Positions 48,235-60,250 are shown, counted from the first letter of the stretch. The stretch: 64,000 nucleotides of DNA from Membranipora membranacea (GCA_914767715.1 OU612072.1:24800001-24864000); one strand, 5' to 3'. Notes: generated from the sequence alone by a model not told the origin. Program-made: numbers and translations.

Positions 48235-49488
48235 ATGAATTCCACCACGCTGCTCTTAGCCCTCTGCCTTGTTGTGGCCTCAGTCATGGCTGCTGGTAAA
48301 GCCGGTTACCCATATGGCTACTACTACGGGTGAGCATGTTGTACACATCTTAATTTGTTTACAAAAGAACCATACTGAGTATTTCCCATTAAGACAGTAA
48401 TTGAAATCAGATGCAAATGAAGAGAAGTAGTTTTTAGATTTTTCTAATTCTGATGCATCATTGTATGACCTCTTAAACGCTTTTGACATGCTCATTTTAG
48501 TTCGTGGCAGTGCCTAAGCACTTAGATTTCATATTATCAAATTATCTTTATTTTTTGGGCTTTGGGGTTTGGTTTGTGGTTGCCTATTGGAGATGTAGAG
48601 AAAGGTTACTCAACTCAACTAAAATTACATGGTACAATATAGATGGAGAAACCCTTTTTGTTGCTTAGTAAGAAACAGAAGATTGGGCTGCCCCTTAAGA
48701 GGGACACAAGGTGCCCTAAATCCTCATACTGAGTATGTGATACATCCTAGAAAAGGGTGAGGTGAGGTCATAGAAGACCTCCTTATCATGGGTGTGCAGC
48801 AAGCTGCCAAAACTGAACTGGCACTAATCAGCCATTGGCAGTGACATTTTGATCTTAGCCAATAGGCCGAGAAGCAAGTTTTTATCTAATCATATGAGAC
48901 TCTGAGGCCTGCATATTAAGGCTGGTAGACTTTTGTCAATTACTTCGAACAAAGAAAACCAGTGTGTACAAATATTTCCACTATTATATTTTTTGTGGTT
49001 TAAATTTTATTGCCCATTTATGTCAATGTCAATTTTTTTTTCTTTTGCTTAGAGAAGTTCCAGGCGCAAGACGTGTTGGTTATTACAAAGGATATAGAGC
49101 ATATGGATATCCATATGGTTATGGGTATGGGTATGGGTACAGAAGAGGAGCTTACTACGGAAAGCATTGTGAGTATATCAATCTATTTTCTGTCTCTGAC
49201 GTCTCGTAAAACTCACAAGCGGATCCAGAGCACATAACTGAAGGCTCTTCTCTGTGTAGAAGCCCTTGTATTGGGAATCTACTGAGCAGAACTGTTGGTA
49301 TCTTTTCAGTTTTACATAGTCAGGTTGATCAATAGTTTGAGTTGTCATGTTTCAGTAAGTGAGGAAACAATTTAAAAAGTTAAAATGTGCAAGTATGAAG
49401 ATCTCAGTTGCTTCCAGACTGTTTATAACAATATACACAAAAACATTTAGACTCTGTAGTACAACATCAGTCTTTTTCTATTTTAGAA
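48235..49488 (+). CDS. Short Tyr/Gly-rich secreted peptide 1 (YG-short-1), 70 residues
   Basis: Coding parts are 48235-48329, 49053-49168 and 49487-49488. The signal peptide is MNSTTLLLALCLVVASVMAA, then GKAGYPYGYYYG. Exon 3 opens with EVPGARR, then VGYYKGYRAYGYPYGYGYGY, and ends RRGAYYGKH. The last coding base of exon 3 is T and the last exon starts AA, so the TAA stop is made by splicing. Basic and Tyr-rich without Cys; the RR after EVPGA could be a processing site. The style recalls nematode Gly/Tyr-rich antimicrobial peptides and shell or cuticle proteins; function is unproven. Confidence 0.85.
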
Positions 49489-51374
49489 AGCTGAGAAATA
49501 CTCACTCACACCTGACATCGGACTGACCCTGGAACTTATTACTGTTTTACTGTAATTGATCAATAATTAATTTGAGTTTCTATTAATCTGTTGTAATAAA
49601 GCACACAGTTGATTCTGAAACATTCCCCTTCATGTCTTTCTCTGCAGATATGAAATGCTGATTCCTCTGTTGTCTACCATTTCTGACATTTGATATTGTT
49701 TCTGCCTAGCGCTCTGACTCAGAAACTGAAACAAAAAAAATTAAAATCATCAAGAGTATTTATAGCAGGAGCAAAATCTGGGTATGAGCACATTTTGTCA
49801 TTCTAAGGTCATGTAAATCTGATGAGGAAAGTTTACCATATTTTTTCAACTCGCTTCCCAAATATCCCTAATAAGGATTCATGAGACAAACATTATTAGT
49901 CACTACAGCTTCTTGCTGTTTTTAAGGTCACAATAACAAAATCATGCTTTTAATCAGCTTAATCAACTTTCCAACAATGAATCATGATGTCAATGTAAAT
50001 AATTTGAATTATCCAAGTACAAGGTCCTAACTCAACCAACATGTAAATAACCCTACTAAAAAATAACCATATCGATTTGCATATTATTACCAGGGAGGGG
50101 GGATCAATATCAGATCAAAAAATTCACTGGAGTGTTATATGTACGCAAAGTCATTAAAGTGTCCATATATTAATTAGTTGACAAGTATAATAAATGCCTA
50201 CATTCGGTCATATGACTGTCCTGCTATATAGACATAGACTATAGGTGTGATTACCTAATTAATATCATTAGTGAATGGTTATTGCAGTCTTCCATCTTCA
50301 GAATGATGATAAAATGCTTGCACCATTTCCATGCATAAGAAATACTACGAGACTCAAAATCAAAATTCTTAACACTGCTAATGATAAGTGAAAAATATGG
50401 AATACTGGAATATATAATGAACTCAGTGTATGATATTCATGCTGCTGCTATTGCTGATTCTTTCGCTTGAAGTATGAATTTTTTTTCTCATGTATTATTA
50501 TTAATGTTAAATGTAAACTATTTGTGATCCATTGTATCTAATAAAGGTGAATAAATGCAACCTTCTTCTGCGAAATCTCATATGCTCTGACAACTTAAAT
50601 GCATTATGGATACATGATGTTAGATCTGATGGGGTTAACAGTAACAGGTGTCACACGTGCCGCATTTAAATGATATGACGTGGCATTCATGTGAGATTTG
50701 AAATGTCTTTGAGGCGAACTGCATGGAAAATAATAAATTGTGCCTTATTAGTCTCCGGTATACCTTGAATCGTTAAGATTCGCAGTTTACATTTTCTGAA
50801 AAGTAATCGGTTTGAGCTGTTTTCCGCCCATCGGATGTATTGTATTCTGTGGTTAAGAAATAAAATGTTTTGTCGAGCTAAACAAATTCGGTACACGCTC
50901 TCAAAAAAACTTATCTTTTAAAGAAGACTGCACAATTTTATTCAAAGACATTGTCCCCGTAGCTCTGTGGGGCAGTGTCAGTTTCATCCAATCTGAGACA
51001 AACAAATTTAAAAATTCCAGTGAAAACTTTAGACAGTGATGGAACTTGACAGTCGGCCAAAAACTAACAGTTTATATGACGCCACGGATAGAACTGTAAC
51101 ATGAATTTGATCAGAGTAAGGAACTCTACTTCAGTATATCCTGGAACAACGATTAATCAGGGTTTAAAAACTACATTAATCAGTAATTGAATGTGATGTA
51201 GCACAAGAAGATATTTATTTTGTGCGGCTGAAACTTGAAAGCTTTAGGCCACTGGAAAAGCCCCACACCTGCTGAGCGCTTATGGCATCGGTAAAGTTTT
51301 GCCTTTTAAGGCAGAGAAACTAGAATGCCCGGTGGAATCTTTGTTAGTCCAATGACGTTGTTTAAAAAGTTAGA
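49489..51374. other. 3' UTR of YG-short-1 and gene-free spacer
   Basis: An AATAAA is present near 49597 for the upstream gene. A block near 50270-50330 (GGTTATTGCAGTCTTCCATC) recurs at about 51725-51780 and belongs to the duplicated flanks of this gene set. No gene was recognised. Confidence 0.5.
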
Positions 51375-51970
51375 TACACAACTGACATTGTTGTTGCAGA
51401 TTGTAGGTTACATACAGGTCATTATCCTGGTTATCAGCTGACTCAAACACTGCCTTGGGTCGTTGTTATGTTATTAGGTGTCTGGTATGGGAATATGGCC
51501 TCATTTTTAGCTAAAATGAAAAAAATTTCTCAGTCATTACCTATAATATTGAATATTATTGCCTCATTTGCACTAAATACATGACCATATTATTATCACA
51601 ATCATTGCTCAGCAATTAAAATAAACATCATAGTGATTTCAAATACATACATATAGTACATTTCAGGGCATTATAATGCTTAATGTAGACCATAATCAGC
51701 TGATGAGATCACCTTGTTATTTTTAGTGGCTGGTTATTGCAGTCTTTCTTTAGAATGATGATAAATTTTTCCTGCAAGATAAAGCCCTTTGGTATTTTTC
51801 TTAGTGCAATTACTAAGGGTCACATTATACAACATAACATGTTAGATACCCAGCTGACATTGTTCATATTCACTGTCGATTACATAAGCATATTATCCTG
51901 AATGAAGTACCTGACTTAACCACTGTCTTTGGTCACTGCTATGTTATTTTGTGTCTGGCAGAAAATATGG
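51375..51970 (+). repeat. Two tandem copies of the upstream module
   Basis: Segments 51375-51495 and 51850-51970 align with each other (ACTGACATTGTT, CATTATCCTG, TGTTATGTTATT, GTGTCTGG) and with copies at 47585 and 53733. Together they suggest that an extra gene unit once lay here or that the flank was duplicated alone. Confidence 0.55.
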
Positions 51971-52239
51971 CCAAAATTTTAAAGCCTAAATAAAAATATC
52001 ACATAGCCTAGCAATTAAAGTTAACAACATAGCAATTTATTAGTAAGTTACACAAGGCTACAGTAAAACTTCTTTGTTTGGTGAAATCACAGTGTTGATG
52101 TTATTGTCTGTGGTAGAACCACTAAGATCAGGCAACCCAGAAAATGACGGGGTTACAAGCCCTGAGGGGATAGACCAAACAGAGGCCAAGATCTGTTATT
52201 ATCATGATATCATATTGTGTTTCGGCTCACTTTATTGGG

Positions 52240-52296
52240 TATAAAAGGCCAAGAAAAACTTATAAAATTCAGTTTGCTTTTTCTCACATCAAGAAG
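52240..52296 (+). promoter_or_regulatory. TATA box and exon 1 of YG-short-2
   Basis: TATAAAAG at 52240-52247, followed by ATTCAGTTTGCTTTTTCTCA as in YG-short-1; exon end 52296 with donor gttagt. Exon 2 starts at 52566. Confidence 0.8.
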
Positions 52297-52587
52297 GTTA
52301 GTTTGGTTTGGAATAATCCTTATTTTAGCAAAGTCACTTTGACCAAATTTTTTGTTGTACTTTTGTGAAGACATCGACTTTATCACTGAAAACTATATTC
52401 TATGATGTATTAGATACTGCTTCAGTTTGTTTATGCTTGTCGGTGACATGTTGTGTTGTGTAAAATGTGTTTGTTTCAATGTTATTAATTTTCTAAAAAG
52501 AAAGTAACTGACTCATTTTCTTTTAAACCTTCTTTTCTTGCCAATAGCCTTTGTTTCTTTTCCAGATAGATAACACTCAATATCAAG

Positions 52588-53455
52588 ATGAATACCACCA
52601 CCCTACTCGTAGCCCTTTGCCTTGTCATGGCCTCAGTCATGGCTGATAAATCTCTTTACGGATATGATGCATACTATGGGTCAGTGCATAAAGTAGATAT
52701 TAGTTTGTTTAATAGAGATTATATTCATTTGCAATATCTTTCTACATTTTGGCTCTCTGACTTCTTCCCATGATGAAGATTCCCTACACTTGCCTAATAA
52801 TGAATGTGCTTCGAACTTTTTCTAAACCTATACCTATCCCATAATGATCTTGCTTTGCAACATCAACTGCATCATTTTAGTTTTTTTGCTTATGCTTACT
52901 TAGCCTTTTAATCTCAAATTTCAATTTAGATCTTAAATCTTTATGCCTTATATTTCATTCTTCAGACGATTAGACCAGCAGCTTATATCAATTTGATGTT
53001 AAATTAATATTTGGAAAGGGGAACTCTAAGATGTATGATGGCTTCAACTACAATATTCTTTCATAATTACCTTCGTTGAAAAAATTAATTCTCTATTGCT
53101 TAGGGAAGTACCAGGCGAGCCACGTAGAGGAGTCGGTTACCTTGGATATCGTGGATACGCTGGATATCGTGGTTACGCTGGATATCGTGGTTACGCTGGT
53201 TACGGTAGAGGTTACGGCTACAGAACCAGAAGAGCTTACTACGGAAAGTATTGTGAGTATATCAATTTTTTTTCTGTCTCTGGCATCTTGTTAAGCTTGT
53301 CTTACTGAAAGCTCCTACTGTTGGGGAGCCAATATAATTGGAGTCCAAAGCAGAAATGAGGGTAACTGTTCAGTGTTCCTTGTTTGAAAAAATCATTAGA
53401 TTGACTTGTTGCGTAAGACATTCAGATCAAAATCATTGACTTTTCTATTTTAGGA
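52588..53455 (+). CDS. Short Tyr/Gly-rich secreted peptide 2 (YG-short-2), 80 residues
   Basis: Coding parts are 52588-52679, 53104-53252 and 53454-53455. The signal peptide is MNTTTLLVALCLVMASVMA, then DKSLYGYDAYYG. Exon 3 begins EVPGEPRRGVGYLG and carries three to four units of GYRGYA before GRGYGYRTRRAYYGKY. Exon 3 ends in T and the last exon starts GA, so the TGA stop is formed by splicing. It is paralogous to YG-short-1, with the same phases, EVPG start and YYGK end. The tandem GYRGYA units are absent from YG-short-1, so the mature region changes fast while the ends stay. Confidence 0.85.
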
Positions 53456-53732
53456 AGCTGAGAAATGCTCACTCACACACGACTACGGAATGACTTTTGA
53501 CCTATATACTGATACTAGTACTTTATCAATTATGTTTTTAATTTTCATATTTTGTTGTAATACAGTGCACAGTTGATACTTCATTCTCCTTTGCTTCTAC
53601 TTCAAAAGATAAATTGCCAAATTTGGAGTTCAATTCCAGACCTGAATGTTGTCAAAGCCTTATAGGTCTGACATTGAAACTGAAACAAAAAACAATGAAT
53701 GAATGGACGCATTATTATTATACAACAAGTTA

Positions 53733-53845
53733 GATACCCACCTGGCATCGTTTATACAAACAACTTATTACAGAGTAAATTCATCTTGGGTGAAGTACCT
53801 GATTCAAAATTGCCTCTTGTCATTGGTATATTATTTGGTGTCTGA
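53733..53845 (+). promoter_or_regulatory. Upstream module copy before the decayed paralogue
   Basis: CACCTGGCAT, AAGTACCTGATTCAAAATTG and TATTATTTGGTGTCTG match the copy at 51850-51970. It stands about 270 bases before the TATA box at 54111. Confidence 0.5.
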
Positions 53846-54110
53846 AGAAGAAAATCACAAAATGAAAATGTCAGTTTTATTTTTTAACAATTTAAGTGAA
53901 AAGATATAAGTTATAAAGAGCATAAAACATCAGGGATGATTGTTTACTTCAGAAAATTTTAGGGCACCTGATTTTTGGTCGCTGCAAAGCTATTTAGAAA
54001 TAAACAACCCCGAAAACGGTAACAGTAATAAGCCCTGGAGAATCAATCAAATACAGATGTAAACTGTTATTATTACAATGTTAATTTATTTTTGGCTTTA
54101 GTATATTTTG

Positions 54111-54680
54111 TATAAAAGGCAGGAAAGAAGATTTAAAAAATCAGTGTTCTATTGAGTTGGGTCAAAAAGGTGTCAGGTGTGGTCTAATGGTTAAGGGTGT
54201 GAACCTTTGAGGTCCAGGTTCAATTTTTGGCGCCAGCAGTTATTTCTGATTTGGCCATTCATCCTAGCCAGGACCTTGCGAAACCGGAGGTCCATTGTGT
54301 GTTTGCACGCCCAACACGCAGTTAAAAGAACCCCCTCTGCCTCTTCGATATAAAGAGTAGCCGGATTTACGGTGGACATGGGTATAGGGTGCCGACAAAG
54401 GTGAGGTGAGGACATTTGATCAGCAACATATCATAAATCAGTTGATATATTTAATCCTTTTCTAAATCATTGGTTTCTTATGTTTCTAAATAAAATTTGC
54501 TTAAAGAATTTTCAAAGTATAATTGAGAGCTTTTGTTTAAGAATGTCTTCAACAATTAATATGTATGCAACATATCTTCAAATCCGGACCTCGGTAGCTT
54601 GTCATAATTTTTTCCTTATTTAGGAGACTGAAGAATACTCACTCACACACGGCTATGGACTAGACATTGATCATCTCATT
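54111..54680 (+). pseudogene. Decayed paralogue of the short Tyr-rich genes, coding exons missing
   Basis: TATAAAAG (54111-54118) and an exon-1-like segment remain at the left, and a terminal exon starting at 54624 (GAGACTGAAGAATACTCACT) matches that of YG-short-2 (GAAGCTGAGAAATGCTCACT). No signal-peptide or Gly/Tyr exon lies between; a SINE at 54172-54420 occupies part of the gap. Confidence 0.7.
54172..54420 (+). mobile_element. tRNA-derived SINE, family E
   Basis: The head folds as a tRNA: GGTGTCA pairs with TGGCGCC as acceptor stem (two G-U pairs), and the T arm is CCAGGTTCAATTTTTGG. The body carries TTGCACGCCCAACACGCAGT and ends GGTGAGGTGAGGACAT. A similar 3' end (GGTGAGGTGAGGTCAT) lies near 48760. 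Confidence 0.7.
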
Positions 54681-56656
54681 GAGTAGCCATTAATTATCTA
54701 TATATTTTATATGTTATTATTATATTATTGTAATACAGCGCAAAGTTAAAACTACCATCTATCTCGTCTTCTGCTATTGTTAAAGATAGACTAGCAATCT
54801 GTACAGTTGCCAGTTCAAATTGTTGACTTAGCCTTGCTTCTGGAAACAAAACATGTAAATCAAAATAAAATGCTGTTGTCATGACCGAATGTATGAAAAG
54901 TATTAATTAAGACAGAAAAAAAGAATAATAGAATAGTTACAGCTGCTGTTATTGCCATATATATTCAAAAATAACTAGAAATTATTTTGCACTCCTCATT
55001 GCAATTTGTTGGTTATGCTAATATGATGGTTGAGTATAATGGGATTCTCACTTACTCTGGATAAAATGATCTACTATTATCTACTGCCCCGTGGCATTTA
55101 CAATAACACATGTTCGCAATGTGCGTAATAAAGTTCCTGTGTGTCTCGCCTCCGAGAAGTTGTAAAATTATTTCTATTGTTAGAAGAAACCAAACTTGAG
55201 GCAATAGAATGACTGGATCAACAGAGTTGATAAGCTGGTCATTCTTATAATTATTGTTATTTTCCATGAAATTAATTGCTGAAATTGAAAGCTATGCGGA
55301 GCTTAACCCCAAAGCCAGGCAAGTCAATCCTTAAGATGCGGTGGCTTACCACAGAAATGTCACTGCGTGTGGGAATAAAAGAAACACACAGTGGCTCTCC
55401 GGTTCTTTTGGCCTCCTTCTGCACGGACCTGGCTAGGATAAAAATTATCTCCAGGTATGGCTGCTGAAACAAGAATCAAAATAAGCTTATTGTATTATCT
55501 TCAACAATAGAATGGTTATCAGGAAGTCGGGAAGATCAGCTTCAGAGCCCACTTTTTGCTAATGACCCTGTCAAGAAAAGTTTGACTGAGTCATATGTAA
55601 AATGGCATTATGGGAATGTTTCAATATCTCTTTCTGGAACAATGGTAATATTGCTACCATTTTATATCAATGCAATTCAGCCATTCATCTTACACTAGAT
55701 TAAACCTAACCAATCTATCAATAGAATAAGCAACAATTAAAGCATCGAATAGAAATCATGACACCTACTTCTTAGAGCATCATCTGATAGATCAACATGT
55801 GCAAGACAATGTCAAGTTCCTACTTTTATTTAAAATTATTTGCCACCACTAGCCAACTGTACAAGAGGAACGACTCCAATAAGCCATTTATTAATTTGAG
55901 AAGTCAATGGAAATTAATATGAGTGATTCAAAGTCCCAAAATGTTATATATATATATATATAGTAAATGAGTTCATACTAATTTATATTAACCAATTTTC
56001 ACCCTATCAGCCTACAGTTTCGATATCTGGAATATTGGTAAAATTCTTACAATTTGACATCAGCCATTAATCTTACTCTAGAATAAGACCAACCGATTGA
56101 TCAATCCAAATACCAACAGTTTAAGCATCGAATAGAAATCACAATTATTAATTCATAGAGAGTCATCTGATGCAAATTTTTGTCAATCTCCAGTTTTATT
56201 TTGAGTTATCTGCTCCCACTCATCAACTCAACAAGAGGCACAACTCCCATAAGCCAAATAAATTCCAAGAGTCATAACAAGTTATCAAAGCCCTATATCT
56301 ATAGTGAATGAGTCTATACTTATCTATTTATACAAAACATCCTGCCCTTATTGGCCTTTGCTTCACGTTGTCTGTTGATTCAAGTTTTTCCTTGTTTAGT
56401 TATACTAATTACGGAACGCCCCTATGACTAAGCCTAATGATAATGTTAATATCACTGTTGCACAGCCTTATTGTTTAAATGATGATAACACTATACATAT
56501 TGATACAAAGATGATACAGTTTCACTTTAGTAAAGTGTAGTAGTAGTAGTAGTAATAGCATCATCTTCTAAGTTTAGTCAAGGAAACAAGGAAGTTGTGC
56601 AATATCTCAAATTGTAACCATACTGCTGTCACAGTATTGCCTATAGTAACATAAAA
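54681..56656. other. No supported gene; small repeats
   Basis: A GC-richer segment at 55270-55480 is open on both strands and may be an orphan exon (treated as a finding). A (TA)n tract lies at 55944-55962 and a (TAG)n tract at 56538-56556. Two related blocks (about 55640-55850 and 56030-56240) share CATCGAATAGAAATCA and similar words, an old tandem duplication. Confidence 0.5.
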
Positions 56657-57718
56657 ATGGCTGAAGGAGGCAACTTTGTAGGTCCAGAATCTGATAATAG
56701 TCTGACAATAAGTGCTCAGCATCCTTTTGACCAGTCATCTGGATCATCTGGGAGACAGGGAAGTCAGATTGTGAGCTTACCTCCTACTCATGCTGACCTC
56801 AATACTCCTGATGACACAATACCTCACCAGCCAATAACTAGAACAATCGCTCGAGGGCTGTCTCAATCTAGTACGGACACTGGAATTACCGTCTTACACA
56901 ACCCTGATCCTCAAGGCACACAATACGGTTCTTTCACACCAACAATAAGCTCAGATGCCACAATTGGTGCATACAGCAGCGCAGGTGATTATTATATAAA
57001 TTTTCTGTAAGTTATTGACTATATCAACTGGCATTTACCCTGCCATGAGTGATACGAAAATGTTTGATGATCAAGTGAGTAAAACTTTTTGAAAGGCAGT
57101 TTGATCTTTGCTGTTTGAAAGGATTGCAAAGTCCATTCAAGCTTCCCCTTGACACACCATTGATCCTAAGTGATACCACCTATCTATCTATCTATCTGTA
57201 TATCTTATCAGCAAGCCAAAATAATTATCACTCAGAGTAACTCTATATCAACTTGGATGTATTTAACAGGGATATCAACAAGGCAAACAGGTAGGACTGT
57301 TTACCGTCAAGCTGAATCTGTCAGCCGATACGGTAACATCCAAGATGACAGCGACACTGATGTTTCAACGACAGACTTAGTGAGGACAATCCCAAACAAC
57401 TGCAACAACAGTCCAACGCCAGTACAAGTCAAGATTTACAAATTATTCTCACTATATTTGCTTATACCAGTTGTTGCCTCAGTGTTGTGTATGTATGTTG
57501 TATCTGATAAAATGTGCATTGATAGCTTTCCAAATGCTACTATCAAGTCAAATGTAATTAATGGTTCGTCAAATCGACTAACTTGCATGAGAATCACTGT
57601 TGCAGTTGCCTTTTTATGTGCTATCATTTCGTTGTTTGTATCTGCTTGGTATGAGCGCAAATACCGCAGGTACAAAAATGTGATCAAACAACAAATTCCA
57701 GGTTTTAATCAATATTAA
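56657..57718 (+). CDS. Putative double-pass membrane protein, 258 residues (2 exons)
   Basis: Exons 56657-56984 and 57270-57718 join in phase (phase 1). The N-terminal ~165 residues are hydrophilic and Ser/Thr/Pro-rich, with no signal peptide. Two membrane segments follow: KLFSLYLLIPVVASVLCMYV (about 167-187) and MRITVAVAFLCAIISLFVSA (about 216-236). The loop between them has two Cys and two N-glycosylation sequons (NAT, NGS), so it is probably outside the cell or in the lumen. The C-tail is short and basic (YERKYRRYKN). Both ends would then be cytosolic. I do not recognise the family. The start has ATGG context and the stop is TAA. Extra upstream exons cannot be excluded. Confidence 0.6.
57179..57198. 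repeat. (TATC)n microsatellite in the intron of the membrane protein gene
   Basis: About five tetranucleotide units, 70 bases upstream of the exon 2 acceptor. Confidence 0.85.
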
Positions 57719-58339
57719 TTGAAGCGATGTCGAATGGCAGTACACAGTCAATTGAGTGTGTGGATGCCTTGTGCTCCAAAGAACAATAATATTCTATTCT
57801 CCACACTAGTGCATATCATAAGGCAAGTAAGAGTTGTTGATATGCTCTCTTAAATGTTCCAGCTGGAGATTTTTAGGATCTATTTTACCGTATCTACATG
57901 TTTTATTATCAGAGGAATATATTGTACTATTTTTGTTCAATAACCAGGTTCAACTTAACTAGAAACCTAGTGAGAGCGGACTTAAGCTAATATTGCATTA
58001 ACATTCATTTTCTGACTGTTAAATATAAGCTCAGCTCATTGACCGTTCACTTTGACATCAAGTTGGATGTCAAGTACAATTCGGTTCAAGAGGGCTTTTC
58101 ATCACTTCATCGGTAATACAGAGTTGTCCTCTCCTGAGTCAAGTCAACATAGCTAATGCAGTACTTATAAGAGTAATTGGATAATTGATCAATGGGAAGT
58201 CTTTAAAATGTCTAGTGCAGAAGCATACCCGAGAATAGTTGGATCTGAAGCAAATGTTATTTGGTTTTATAAAACAGCCTCTTGGTGAATAGCTTAGAAA
58301 TATTTTGGCATGACAGGAAATCATTGCTACATGGTTGCT

Positions 58340-58562
58340 TAAATGGTTGATTAAAATAAAGTTCTCACATCACATGCGGCATCCAGAATCAAAGGTGGCG
58401 AAAAAGTAGATGCCTCAGTGGCTAAGCTACAATATCTGCAGTATCTAGTTGGAGCACACCTGGGAGTCAACCAAACCATAGTAGTCGATGGACTGCAGTT
58501 GGGTTGGAGCCCACAATCTTCAAAACTTGCATGCTAACCGTGCCACCTTGTACTCAATGATA
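58340..58562 (-). mobile_element. tRNA-derived SINE, family D, copy 2
   Basis: On the minus strand GGTGGCACGGTTAGCATGCA, a weak B box (GGGCTCCAACCC), GCAGATATTGTAGCTTAGCC and tail TTTATTTTAATCAACC align with the copy at 46424-46590. It has an extra insert in the middle. Confidence 0.65.
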
Positions 58563-58814
58563 CTTCTCAAAATCATTTGATTGTTTCTTTATAAATAATT
58601 GCAATTTCTGGTAGACAGGTTTGACAGGTTCTTCCTAAACAGGAATACCATGGAATGATATTGAGGAATGTAGGAATTTTGTTTTTCTGAGGCTAACCAA
58701 TATTTATTCAAACCATGAAAATCAATTTTATTGACAAAAGCTCATCAAATATAAATCGCAACTTGTTATCTCTTTCCAGTTTCTTCATCAAAGTCCCCAC
58801 TCATCTCAGCTTCC

Positions 58815-59888
58815 TTAGAAACGTGATTCTGAAAAATTAAAATGAGAAGTATATATTAACAAATATCAAAAAAATTTTCCCTTGTAGGATACTCACATAC
58901 CTAACCACTTTAAACAGACATTTTGGAGATGTGTGTTCATGTGGATAAATTCAACTTGTGCAGTGATATAATGTGCGTATGTGTTGTAGTTATACAGCAC
59001 AGCTGACTCCATACCCCATGTTCATACGTGAGTATGAGAGGGGCATTTTCTAAAGTTATCCACAAGCTTTGCGCAGAGGATCCTTGAATGTTTACACTTC
59101 TTTATTTTTGCATAAATACTGCAAAACAGCATGATCAGCAAATCAATGCTTTGGTACTCCTAAGGAGTTTTACTGTAGAGGTTTTCTAGCTTTTAGTATT
59201 TACATATGTCTACGATTAGAGGAAGGAAGCTTGCATTTTGCATGTTGAACAAGGTTATTGAGTGTAAAACAAATAAACCCTCGATCCATTGAAATCTGAG
59301 TTAACTCACTTCGTAGGAGTCCAGCAAGGCCACGGTAGCTACGGCGATAGTATGGATCCACATAATAGCCTCTTTGGAAGTATGGGTAACCACCATAGTA
59401 CCCACCTCTGAACTCAACTGCCGTGGGGACAACACCCACCACACTCTTCCTGTGAAAAACATGAACATTAAATTAAACATTCGGTGGAGTAATAGTTGAA
59501 TCATATGAGTGAAAGAGATGTGGATAAAAAGACTTTATTAAAATTGTCATGCTGGGCCATTTGAAAGTAAGTTTTTTCTTACTGAGCTACACCTTACTAT
59601 ACAGTCAATCAAATTTTATAGCGGGCCAATTCAAGCAATCAATCTGTCCTAAAATAAGAAATAATCGTGAATTTCTGTAAGGATTGAACAACTTTCCTAT
59701 ACAAGGAAAAAATGGCAAAACATCAATTTCCTTAGCTTGGGATAAAATTTCAGTGTGGCCTCTTTCCAAGTAGTGTATATTCAGTGATCACTATGTTCAA
59801 ACTGGAGATAAAGAACAACAAATTACTTGTGTGCGAGAGTTACTGCAACTAGGCAGAGAGCAGCAAGAAGAATAGCAATGGTCTTCAT
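58815..59888 (-). CDS. Short Tyr-rich secreted peptide 3 (YG-short-3), 71 residues
   Basis: Coding parts are 59827-59888, 59310-59449 and 58815-58828, all GT/AG, phases 2 and 1 as in the other family members. The signal peptide is MKTIAILLAALCLVAVTLA, followed by HKKSVVGVVPTAVEF. The mature part reads RGGYYGGYPYFQRGYYVDPY, then YRRSYRGLAGLLR. The last exon adds KSRF and TAA, and its 3' UTR includes GGAAGCTGAG, like the last exons of YG-short-1 and -2. Lower Gly content and no internal repeat make it the most diverged member. Family placement rests on exon phases, length and composition. Confidence 0.8.
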
Positions 59889-60187
59889 GTTTATAGATAA
59901 CTGGCGAGTTTGATTTTCTAAAAAGATTAAAAAAACAAAGATGAATGAAACATGCTTTGTGAATGTTTGAGATATTCGAGGTCTATCCTGTGAGTCCAGC
60001 TCGTTCCCATCATCAAGTTGTAAATCTACTTGATTTGTTTACAAACAGGTAATTTATTATGCTGGTACTGCTGTGCACTTCAATTCACGTCATAGTTTTC
60101 AATGATATTTTACACAAAGGTTTGTTGAGATCATCAACATCTCAAACTCATTGCAGTTTTAGGATATGTTTGATGTTGATCACTTAC

Positions 60188-60250
60188 CTCTGCATGTGAG
60201 AAAATATGTGAACTGAGATCTTCTCAACTTCGTAGTCATATTATATAGTC
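60188..60250 (-). promoter_or_regulatory. TATA-like box and exon 1 of YG-short-3
   Basis: The minus strand shows GACTATATAATATG, then a non-coding exon ending CACATGCAGAG at 60188 with donor gtaagt. Exon 2 begins at 59917 after TTTTTAG. Confidence 0.7.
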
